This document shows, in pieces, positions 34,845 to 46,600 of a stretch of DNA of 64,000 bases. The translations under genes were made by a program, and so were the position numbers. The notes beneath the pieces are model-generated. The model saw only the letters and a list, made by a program, of their open reading frames with translations. It ran no database searches and was not told the DNA's origin. The number at the start of each line of letters is the position of its first letter. Position 1 is the stretch's first letter. Source of the stretch: Dillenia suffruticosa (Eukaryota; Streptophyta; Magnoliopsida; Dilleniales; Dilleniaceae); NCBI GenBank assembly GCA_033439265.1, contig JAVTVX010000035.1, positions 19,246,001 to 19,310,000 of the forward strand, read 5' to 3'.

Positions 34845-36075
34845 TCACTGAGACCACGTGATAGGAGTTGACGTGTTTTGGGGAATCTGTGGAGTCATGC
34901 AGTGTTGTTGCTGCCACTGCTGAAAACCCTCGGATCCCCTCATCCTGCCTCCCAACTCATCTACTTGACCTTGATCCACCGCCATGTTGCTCTCTTCAAC
35001 ATCCATACTAGACGCTTCCATCTCTTCTGCATCCATCAACTCTGGAGTTCCCATCTGGGGAACTGCCACTGGGGCATCTGAAGTTGAAGGAAACTGAGAA
35101 TGAGATGGCACCCAAGGAACAACAGCCAAGTGGTTATCCGGGGTCACAGACATCTGGTTCCCCCTCGCAGCTTCTTCATCATCATCATCTTCTAATCTCG
35201 CAATATTAGAATCCCTAGACCAAAGAACTCGATCTGCATGCCAACAAAGATTAGTCATTGTTATTAATAACACTTATCCTATTTATCAACACACTAAAGA
35301 GGTCGCATTGCAAATACATGAATGGCAAGTGAAATTACGCTTTATATTGAACCAAACCAAAGAAGGCAACCTAAGTAGTAGAGTGCAGACATTGAAGGAA
35401 ACAAATTACGACTTAATTTGATTCGCTCATTCAAATGCTCATACAACAATCAAATGATGATGCCCTCAAAACGGCATGAAGGAACTAACATGTGAATATT
35501 AAATATCTTGGTGCCACCCAATTGGACCGAAACCCTAAAAAAGAAAATGATTAAAACATTTAAACAGAAAGGGAATTGGGGGCTTACTTTTAAAGCCTGA
35601 GATAAGATCAGAACTAAGAGAGACGCGGCAATCAGAGGGAGACAGCAACAAGGGGTTGTCGAAGAGGGGCTTGAAGAGAACAATAGCACGCTCTTGGTTG
35701 TTGCTGCTGTTGTTGGGCAATTCCAATTCCTCAATCACTGCGCCTCCAAATTCACTTGCGCCTTGATTTTTGAAGTCAAATTCGGGGTTAGGGTTAAACA
35801 TAATCTCTTTCTCTGCCTCCTCCTCTTCCATTATTGGCGGCAACTCCGCATCCTACAATACCACTCAAACATCTCCCTTGTCAACCAAAACCTCCGCTTT
35901 AGAAACTTGTTTCGGAGGAAACAAGTGAACAAATTTGAGAGAATCTGTATAGAATTAGGAGATAGGAGAAAAGAGGAGGACGTACCAGACGACGGATCTT
36001 TCTGGCGGGAGAAGAGAGAGAGAAGTCGGAGAAATCATCGTTAATTTCTTGAAGCTCTTTCCTCTTTATCTTCAT
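34845..36075 (-). CDS. Uncharacterised acidic, probably nuclear protein
   Basis: Three exons, 36075-35986, 35852-35588 and 35233-34845, join by GT-AG introns in matching phases into 247 residues. I do not recognise a named family. Visible features are a basic N-terminus with a likely nuclear localisation signal (SSPARKIRRLD, residues 21-31), an acidic run MEEEEAEKE (40-48), a hydrophobic segment RAIVLFKPLFDNPLLLSPSD (86-105), and LEDDDDEEAA. The C-terminal half is rich in Pro, Met, Glu and Ser (TPELMDAEEMEASSMDVEES), ending Gln-rich (FQQWQQQH). There is no signal peptide or membrane segment. The start is the ATG at 36075; the codon three triplets upstream in the same frame is TTG. Clean phases and coherent composition suggest a real gene; the function is unknown. 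Confidence 0.78.
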
Positions 36076-36587
36076 CCTCTCCAAAAACCCTAGAACAATT
36101 ACACAGTCTCTTCTCTACTATTTCAGGTTACAAAAAAAGCGAATCCGCGGGAGAGCAATTGGCTTATGGGGAAGAGTAGGAGGGCGAAGACTTCAGAAAT
36201 GATAGAAAAAAGAGTTTGAGAGAGAGAGAAGCTTCCGGTGTTTTCGGTCTCTATCTAGAACCAGAAGTTTCGAGAAAGCCCAGTAGCGCACTCTGCAGAG
36301 GCCCGCCCCAACCCCCTTATTTATTTATTTATTTTCTTCTTCTTCTTATTCTCATTGTTATGATATGTATTTCGATCTGAGTATTTATCGGATTCATTTT
36401 AGGGATATCTTTTTTTTATATAATTTTTATATTTTAAATTTTTAAATTTAAAATTTAATTAAAAAAATTAACACATTTATTTATTAAATTAAACATCGAT
36501 TGATTTCACTATTTGCATATTTTGCTGCTCAAATGAACCTGGTTGATCAATCACTCCATGTTACTTTGCCTTCCAAATGCAAATCAA
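36076..36587. other. Upstream region of the acidic-protein gene
   Basis: Contains an AGAG-rich leader candidate at 36150-36230. Beyond it is plain A+T-rich DNA, with no other gene. Confidence 0.4.
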
Positions 36588-36959
36588 TGTTTTTAAAACC
36601 GGACCGGTAATCAACTCGATTCATTGGTCAGACTAATTGGATTGTTATTCGAATTGGATGACAACACAATAATGTCATATATATATATATATAGTTTGTA
36701 TATTATATATTTTAAAATAAAATAAAATTCATATATTTCTATGAAAAAAATAAATTTATATTAACAACAAATGAAACAGTAATAGAAAATCGGTCAGAGC
36801 GATTTGAATGGTTCATCGATTTTATCGATTTTGATCAGTTTTAAATGATTTTGTTTAGATTTGACTTTATTTTATTTAAAAGTACAAATCACACTGAATT
36901 ACAAAACAATTCATGATCGAACAGATCGAACCCACTGATCTGATCCGATTTTAAAAACA
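36588..36959. mobile_element. Short inverted-repeat element (MITE-like)
   Basis: It begins TGTTTTTAAAACCGGACCGG and ends with the inverted counterpart CCGATTTTAAAAACA; similarity continues weakly inward (GGT..ATCAACTCG against GATCAGTGGG). It is 372 bp long with no coding capacity. I could not identify a convincing target-site duplication. Confidence 0.6.
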
Positions 36960-38876
36960 CAGCTGTAAATTTCATTTTCATTTTTTAATCTACTTCTCTC
37001 TATCATTAACTTCACTAAAACCACATAGCTATTATCTATATAAACTTCTGTCCATACTTTACACATTTTTCTTTTTAAACGGCCTTAGATTAGATGCCCA
37101 TATTATTAAAAATAGAAGCGAGATTCCAAGGAGAACGGGTCATATACCATTTATATAAAGTAAAATGAAAATTAGGAGTGTGAAACTTACCTGATAAGAT
37201 TAGAGTTTGAACATAAGAGGAGAACATGGCAAGTGAATGGTAAGTGCAACCTAAATTGGCTAATGTATCTGCAGTCATATTCCTTTACCAAAAATAGTGA
37301 TTGAAGTCTTCAATTTGAAAAACTTGAATTTGATACATAAAACTAGAAATCAACCATGGATATCATTCCATAATATATCAATTAAAACTTTAGAGTCACT
37401 TTTCATAATAATCTGGTTTTATGGATGAGTTTGGATAGATCTTAAGATCTTATGGCGAAGATGACTTTACCATTTGAATCTCGAACTATGTCGTCTTCTT
37501 TATATGGTTCCATAATATTCAAATCAGATAAATCGGATAAAACTTAAATATCGATGATAAAAAAAAAAAAAATGCGAACAACTATTTGACCAGCAACAAT
37601 TTAAAACAACAAAGCATACGGGATGATCGAGTCAAACAAAGAACCCCAAAAAGTAGACTCATAATTAATTTGAGGTAAACTCAAAGAAATCTCCAAGGAA
37701 CAATTTTCATTTTGTATGTAGATGAATTCCTGGTTTTCCAAATGTTAAAAGGCAATTAATAAAGAGATCAATTTAATGCAGCATTTCACAGCTCATAATG
37801 TTGTATCCATCCAAGCATCCTAACCGTGGTCTATAGCATCCATGACCCCTGGTCATGCCACGGCTCATAATGTCTTGAGATTAGAGATGTGTCTTGTGAT
37901 TAGTTTCAGGACACACATCTAGCACATACAAAAACAGATGACAAGTTTTGTATTTAATGTGCGACCAAACCCATTTTTAAGCCCCTACACTTTCAAAAGC
38001 ACAGATAAGGTATCAAAACCCTATAAAAAAGGTGACAATTTGAGCAATTTGTGTGCTCTATCTACTTGGTCTTCTATCAAACCCAAATTGCCGTTAACTT
38101 TTTTTTTTTTTTTTTCTTGAGTTGCCCGTGTATCGTGAAAACCATAGATATTCGAACACGAAATCTAGAGAAAAATATTTGAATAAAAACTTTTTATCAT
38201 TCGAGTATCTGTATGAGAACTCCAAATTGTTGTTGATTGTCTACGTTGCTTTGACATGTCATTAAGAAGGTTGGCATGAGATATTCAAGTGATTAATTCG
38301 TTGATGTGGAATTTTTGTATAATTTAAATAAATAAAATTAAAAAATTTTTAGAACTTCAAAATTTAAAATTCCGTATATGTTTTTTTAATTAATTGTAAT
38401 TAATTGCAATAAAAGTAAATAATGTTCAACAAAATAATTCTTACCTATTGAAAATAGAACTTGAAGCCCAAAAAGGGAGGTCTTACAATCTATCATCTAT
38501 TTTCTCACACTAGTATTTTATGTTTTAATGATATGAAAGTTTCACATGGGCATGACTAATTTGAAATTTCAAGGGCTTTTGACCATGGCTTGAAGTATCA
38601 AACAGAGATGGCCATGAATCAAAGAAAAGACCCTCCGGACCCATATGCACCTCAGAATCATCATCTCTGTTGCCTCCAATGGCGGAAAAAAGGCACCAAG
38701 TCAGTCATGATTTTGCAACAAATAACAAGCTGCCTGCGCGGATGCTTGCACAATGCATCCTTGAGATTCAATCAAAAGAAAGAACCTATCCTCAAAGTAA
38801 CAGCCACATTCCTGGTCATGCTGACCACTCAGACCCATGTAGATATCATATTTTTATTTTTATTTATCAAATTTAG
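36960..38876. other. Gene-poor A+T-rich DNA
   Basis: No supported gene. Two overlapping open stretches at 38590-38892 (100 and 68 codons in different frames) sit in slightly less A+T-rich sequence, but show no splice context or family motif. Confidence 0.4.
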
Positions 38877-39998
38877 TTTTTTAGGGATTTAAACAAATTC
38901 AATGCCAAACTTTGTATTGAATTTAGAGATAAATTTTTAAATTTCAAAATATAATGATTGAATACTCAATATTTTAAATATATAATAATTAAGTACCGAG
39001 TTGATTGACATGACATACAAATAACATTTTTACGCTTTGTTGTGGAATGACACGATGAGTGAATTAGTGGTGTGGTATGTTTTATGTGATTATATTCTCA
39101 CAATATTAATGCCATGTTAGCGAAGTGATGATGTCGTATTTTCATACGACAGTTATTTTTTTTTGTTATATAAGAATTTAAACCTAAAATCACTAGATTG
39201 AGAGAAGGGATTTTGTATCACTAGAATGTCTCCTTGGGGACTCGGAGCAGTTATTTCATTGCATTGCAAGTACTGACATGATATTGATCAAATTTGGTTT
39301 GAAACCCTAACTCAATTAAAATTTATAATTTAATTCAAAAACCTAAATTCATTTCGACACTCTAATTTGTTTTAAAAACTTCAAGCTTTCAAATTAATTT
39401 AATTTAAAACCCTAATTTAATTTAATCTCATTTTTAATTTAATTTTAAATGGAGGTTTATAGCTAATAAGAGTTTTAAAATAATTTAAGATTTCGAATTG
39501 AATTGAAATTTTGATTTAAATTATATGATTTGAATTAAATTAAAATTTCAAATTGAATTAGGCTTTGAATTGAAGTTGAGTTTCGGATCAAATTAGTGTT
39601 TTCAATTATAATGGTGTTCTAAATTTAGAAATTTTATTATTAATAAATTATTATTTTCAAATATATTAATATTTAAAATATATAATTAATCACTTTTACA
39701 TCTAATTTTTTTTACGTGAACAATTTTGATGACGTGATGATACGATATTAGTGTAGTAAAAATATGCTAATATTGTACATGTCATGTTAATGATTTACTT
39801 CAAATGTCATTTCATGTTAGAATGTAAAATTTTCATTCGTATGTCATATCACGTCAACTTGACAACCAAATTGGTGTAGATAATGATAGAGGGTCTTAAT
39901 TGTAAAAATTTTAAAAGTTTGAGTGCTTAATTATTATATTTTAAAATTTAAGAATTTAATTATGAATTAAATGCAAAATTAAGGAATTTAACGTCTAC
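38877..39998. mobile_element. Probable non-autonomous DNA transposon with long inverted repeats
   Basis: The left 150 bp (for example AAATTTCAAAATATAATGAT and, further in, TTGACATGACATACAAAT) recur in inverted order at the right end (AAATTTTAAAATATAATAAT and GATATGACATACGAATG on the opposite strand). The interior is A+T-rich with no ORF. The long, diverged inverted repeats suggest a Mutator-type non-autonomous element. Exact ends and target duplication are not clear. Confidence 0.6.
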
Positions 39999-40699
39999 TC
40001 AGCCCACAAACTCTACCATCATGAAGGAGTAGTATCTCAAAAAAGTTCAAATTCCTGCTGCCTCGTTGCACGGCTGTTTGATTTAGCTAGACTAGAATTT
40101 CTGAAAATAAAATTGAGTAATGGACTAGAGCCCCTTTGGGAAAACTTTTATTTAGCTCAACCTAATTCTACCATATCCTATTTACAACAATATTCTCTTA
40201 GGGTAAAGTCAATTACATATTCTTTTTTGGGTTTGGTAAAAAGGCATTCTGCAAGTGAAAATTTATTATTTTTTATTGAAGATTGAACCTTTGTTGAGTT
40301 GTAATCGTATCAGTTTCCCAACTACTTCCAAAAAACCAAAGGAGCCAAACAAGGTAAGGAAGCTGGGCGCTGTTAATCCCAAATGAAACAAAATCTGTGT
40401 TTGTGATTTTAAAAACCCCAAGTGCATTCAGCTCACAAACACCTTACCATATTCGTCACAGTTTCCTCCAACATTTTACTCTACAAAATAAACGATCACC
40501 CCCATGACAGATATTAGAGAGCCTTGCACTGTACATAATTTACCGGTGGGTCACTTATTTCTTCTCCCCACTTGTTCCAGGTATTACAATGATTATCTGC
40601 CCACTCCAATGCCTGATCGGCTTCATGTTTTGCATGCCGAGGATTCTGTTACATAGCGCTAGCAAATTATGTACATGCTTAGCGAACTCGGCTTTTGCG
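39999..40699. other. 3' flank of ISA3
   Basis: The proximal part is the probable 3' UTR of ISA3; the rest is A+T-rich DNA. No other feature is supported. Confidence 0.4.
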
Positions 40700-43600
40700 C
40701 TAAGGACTGTCCTCTGGTTTCAGTAGTAGGATAATTGAAGAATAACTCAGCATTGGGTACAGATTGGCATCAAGAAAGTGGCAATACTGTTTAATAGCTA
40801 TGTCTCGTAGTGGAAGATCATCGGAGAGGAAGTCATAGGGGGCAGGCTTGCTTGTATCCACTAAAGGCTCCCATTTATAGCCTGGTCGTTCTGGGAGTGA
40901 AATGGTGACAGGTCGATGACTGGTGTTGAATGCTATATATATCTCTTGTTTGACTGAATCCATCTGCACTTGTCGAGAATTTAGCTCATGATATAGGAAT
41001 CAACAAATGACAGCAAATAAAATTAGGGATTTCTGGAAAAATCAAATAAGCATTGGGAAGATAAAAGGAAAAACACAGATATCAGCTTTTAAGGCACCGA
41101 TTTATGGCTGTTCCCATATTCCAGATCATTATCCCAACGGTGATGTTATGCCTTAAACATCCGCAGGCTGTTTTGTTATTTTTCCCACAAGTGACATCTT
41201 TGTATAAGACAAGAATGAAGGAATCAAACAAAATCGCCACACTATCATTGTTTGGTATGGTTTTGAAGCATTTTACTGACCTAGTAGGCTCAACTAACAT
41301 GGATGAAAAAGGAGAAGAACATCATAGGTTCTCATCTGCCAGGCTGATAGATCAAAATTACTTGTGTAATTTGTATGAATACACAGTCATAGATGGATAT
41401 TAGTAAACATACCATTGTAAATGCCACAAAACGGCTCGTATCTGACCAGTCTGGCCTTCCAGGCAAATGACCATGCCATTGCAGCCTCTCCGCTGTTGGG
41501 AAGTCATTTAAGCCCAGGGACTCGCAATCTCTGCTTGATTCCACCACAACCAATTAAAGTTAAATCAAGGGAATGGCAAATAGATTCACAAATCTGTTCC
41601 ATACAGCAACACTCACTTGCGGAGTATGGTCATAAGGCAGCAGAATCTGAAGAAGTCAGACGAAGACTCCTCTTTCTTGTCCCACTGAAAGTAATTAATC
41701 TGCAGTCAAATCCAGCCAAATATAAAGACAATTCACAGAGAGGTCTCCGTGCCTTAACAGATGTTACAACACCTTAGGTTTTAGAGAATTACATAGTTAT
41801 CATGGCAATAAGTGTTGTTGTTTCCCCCTTTTGTGTGACCATATTCATCACCCATATAGATCATAGGTACACCCTGGTCAGATAAAGAGCTATATCAGCC
41901 AGCCAAAAGATTAAAATGTCCTGCATCTTTCTACGGGAGAATACTTAGCAACTAATATGGAATGTGAAAGGATCACAATTTGATCATAGCCATAACATGA
42001 AGTAGTGGACTTCAAATTAAAAGTAAATTTGCCATCTCTTTCTATCAACTCATAGGTACAGGTGGAGTTGTTTATCCGATAATACACAAAACCATGTCTA
42101 ACTTCAAATTACTATTTCAATGAAAAACAATTGTGATAAAGCATTATAGAGTGGGACATCTGCTACAAAGAAATCTCATATAAAGTATAAACCATAGTAT
42201 CAACATCGCAAAACTTTATTCTTGTATTTTTTATTCTTTGAATTCACATTAAAATTTATTATGAGAATCTAAACCCTCTGGGAGCTAATGTTGTCAAGTA
42301 CACTATCAAGGGTAGTACCTTCTATTGAATACAATGACAAGATACAAAGAAAGGGGCAACAGCACCTCAAAACAAAAGAGCTCAACAATCTCATTGGGTG
42401 TCTTGCAAAGAATGTGCTTCATTTTTATGTATATAAATGTAAAAAATTCACATTAATATTATCCTGGCCATCGATATGTCAAAGTCAAAAAAAAAAAAAA
42501 AATCTACATAACTTACATGGTTGCTATATAAATAAATGCTCTTTAACAGTAGACTTTCAGGTGCATCCAAAACAGTACAGTATCCTTGTATTGGTAACCA
42601 TGTAAAGCATCTCTAAGTTGTCTGAAAAATGCCTAGAAATAGAAGGGCAGGCATAGCTTCTGACAATTGTTAAAGAAATATCATGTCTAATATGGAATCG
42701 CAAATGAAAATAGCTTCTATTCTGAAGCAACCATTCTAAAACTCCAAATATTTGGTAGCTATGTTGATTCTATGCATCAGCAGCTGTTCCTAAAAATTTG
42801 CAGATTTATTTTTGATCAAATCTTTTTTGATTTTCAATTATTTACTAGCTGTCACTCTTAGTACCTAAAGTTTAGGAAGATTCGTGCTATTGTTTCTTTT
42901 TTTTTCTGTTGGAAATTTTTCTATTTAAGCATATCATCAATTAATGAGAAATATCTCTCTTCTTCCAATTTTCTAACGTTCTTGTATGATTTTTTGTTAA
43001 CAAAGTTCAAAATACCTTCAATTGGTATTAGAGCTTTCTTCTTAAAGGGACATGTGAACCGAGTGAAACCTACCATAAAAGCCTAAACACCTTGCTTCAA
43101 TCCATAAAGTATGAATTCTGAAACACCCTTCACGGCACTAGCACCACTTGTGTTTGATAGTGATAATTATCATCTCTAGGCAGCTAGAATGGAGGCACAC
43201 CTAGAGGCAAATGATCTCTGGGAAGCTGTTGAGGAAGACTACGAAGTTCCTCCTTTGTCAGACAATCCAACAGTGGCTCAGATCAGAAGTCATGAGGAAA
43301 AGAAAGCAAGTATGTCAAAGGCAAGAACTTCTTTGTTTGCTGCGGTCTCACCAACAATTTTTGCTAGAATCATGACCATGAAATCAGCATTTCAAATCTG
43401 GAATTTCCACAAGAATGAATATGAAGGAGATGAAAGGTCCAAGGGAATGAAAGCGCTAAATCTGGTCAGAGAATTTGAGATGCAGAAAATGAAGGAGTTT
43501 GAGACAATTATACAATATGCTGATAAGCTTCTTAGCATTGCTAACAAAGTAAGATTGCTTGGTTCTGAATTTTCTGATTCTAGAATAGTTCAAAAAATAC

Positions 43601-46600
43601 TTGTAACCATCCCTGAAAGATTAGAAGCTACAATTACTTTCTTGGAGAATACAAAAGATCTGTCAAGAATTACCTTGGCAGAACTTCTAAATGCTTTGTA
43701 GGCACAAGAACAAAGAAGAATAATGAGGGCTGAGGGTTCTGTGGAAGGAGCATTGAAAGCTAAATCGCAAATCAACCAAAGGAAAAAAAAAAAAAATAAA
43801 AAGAAGAACTTCAGCACACAAGAAGCAGACACTAACACCAGCAACAACAATGGAGAAAAAAACAAAGAATTTCCTCCTTGCAAGCACTGCGGCAAGAAGG
43901 GACATTCTCCTTTCAAATGTTGGAAAAGACCTGATGTCAAATGTGATAAGTGCAACAAGCTGGGGCATCATGAGAGAATCTGCAAAAGTAATTTTCAACA
44001 AAAGAATGAGGCTCAAGTTGCAGATCATCAGGAGGAAGAGCAACTCTTTGTAGCAACCTGTTTTACAATCAACAGCTCAAGTGAATGTTGGCTAGTGGAC
44101 AGTGGCTATACAAATCACATAACCTATGATCAGGAACTTTTCATAGAGCTAGACAGATCACAGGTATCAAAAGTCAGAATCGGCAATGATGAACTCATTA
44201 CTCTCAATGGAAAGGGAACGGTGGCCATTCAAAGTTGCATAGGTACAAAATTAATTTATGATGTTTTGTATGTACCTGACATTGATCAAAATTTGCTAAG
44301 TGTGGGATAGTTGAGAAGGGATTTAAGGTCATCTTTGAAAGTGGGAAATGTTTGATCAAGGATACCAATGACAAGGAAGTCTTCAGAATCCGAATCAAAA
44401 TGGGAGGCAAATGTTTCTCACTTGATCCTATGGTGGAGGAGCAAGTAGCTTATTCAGTTGCTATGAACAACACAGAAATCTGGCACAAGAGGCTAGGCCA
44501 TTTTCATCATGCAGCAGTACTGAATATGCAAAGAAAGGAGATGGTTTGAGGCCTACCTCACTTGGAGTCTGAATAACCAAGCTGTAAGGCATGTCAATAA
44601 GGCAAGCAAGCAAGACTACTCTTCAAACAAGCAACCTGGAGAGCAACTGAGAGGCCGCAATTAATTCACACAGATTTTGCTGGACCTCTGACGACTCCTT
44701 CACTCAAAGGGAGTAAATATTACATTACATTTATTGACGACTTCACAAGAATGTGCTGGATTTATTTTCTCAGGTTCAAGTCAGAGGCTGTAGGTGTGTT
44801 TTGGAAATTTAAGCAGTGGATTGAGAACCAAAGTGGCTGCAAGATCCTAGTTGTGAGGTTTGATAATGGCAATGAGTATACTTAAGAACAATTCAATCTG
44901 GTTTTGTGAAGATGCAGGCGTTGAGCATCAACCTACAGCTCCAAACACTCCTCAACAGTATGGAGTCAGCAAAAGAAAGAATAGAACGACAATGGAAATG
45001 GTCAGATGTATGCTTCATGAGAAAGGGTTACCTAAAGAGAATTGGGCGGTGGTTGCAAATACTGCAGTATTTGTGCTAAATAGGCTTCCCACTAAAGCCA
45101 TAGACGGGAAAACTCCTTTTGAGGCCTGGAATGGTTACAAACCCCTTGTTAAAAAATTTTAAAATATTTGGATGCTTGTGTTTTACCTATGTGCCGCAGA
45201 ATTAAAAGAGACAAGCTAGACAAGAAAGCTGAACCTGGTATCTTTGTGGGATATAGCTCAATATCCAAGGCTTATAGGGTTTTCCAACCTCACACAAGGA
45301 AAATTCTGATAAGCAGGGATGTGCACTTCATGGAGAACGAGCAATGGAGCTGGAATAATGCAGAAAAGTTGTTTGCTGATCCTCTGCAAAATCCAGATGA
45401 GTTAGTTGATGATCCTCTTGTAAGAGACACTAGATTGTTCTCTGATATTTATCAGAAATGCAATGTTACTGTTCTTGAACCAGCAGGGTATTGGGAAGCT
45501 GAAAAGGATCCCAAGTGGATGGCTGCAATGCAGGAGGAGCTCTCCATGATTGAAATAAATCAGACTTGGCAACTAGTTGAAAGACCTAAACATAGAAAAG
45601 TGATTGGAGTCAAGTGGGTATTCAGAACAAAGCTAAATGCAGATGGTTCAATCAACAAGCATAAAGCAAGGTTAGTGGGAAAAGGGTATGCTCAAATCTT
45701 TGGAGTAGATTTCTTTGATACATTTGCCCCTGTTGCAAGGCTAGATACTATTAGGATGCTGCTGGCTATTGCTGCACAGAAGGGATGGAAAATCTATCAA
45801 TTTGATGTCAAGTCAGCATTTTTAAATAGATTTCTGGAGGAAGAAATCTATGTTGAGCAACCTGAAGGCTTTGTTATGGTTTAAAACAGGCCCCAAGAGC
45901 CTGCTACAGCAGGATTGATGAGTACTTACTAAAACTGGGCTTTGTCAAAAGTCTTAGTGAATCCACTTTATATATCAAAGGTGATCAAACTAACTTTATT
46001 GTGGTCTCTTTATATGCGGATAATCTCCTAGTCACAGGCAACAATGCTCAACTTATTGAGCAGTTCAAGAAAGACATGATGCAAGTCTTTGAGATGACAG
46101 ATCTGGGAGAAATGTTATATTTCCTTGGAAGGTGAAATTTTTATCTGTCAGAGAAAATATGCAAAGGAGATCCTAAAGAAATTCAATATGGAGGACTGCA
46201 AAAGCACAAACACTCCTATGTGTCAAAAGGAGAAACTATGCAAGGATGATGGAGCAGAACAAGTAAATGAAATACTCTATAGAAGTTTAATTGGGTGCTT
46301 AATGTATTTCACAGCAACAAACCAAATATCTTGTACGCTGTGAGTGTACTTTCAAGGTTCATGAACTGCGCAAACAAATTTCATTTTAAAACAGCAAAAA
46401 CAGTTCTACGATATGTCAAGGGGACCTTAAATTATGGTATCAAGTTTTTCTCATCACAAAATTTCAAGCTACATGGTTACTCCGATAGTGATTGGGCAGA
46501 GTCTTTGAATGACATGAAAAGCATCTCAGGCTATTGTTTCAGCCTTGGATAAGGGGTATTCACATGGTATTCGAAAAAACAAGAAATTGTTGCACAATCT

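Noticed and set aside
38590..38892. Possible small gene with 100- and 68-codon overlapping frames
   Set aside because: No recognisable motif and no splice or promoter context, and the two frames conflict. Kept only as a note in the gap annotation.
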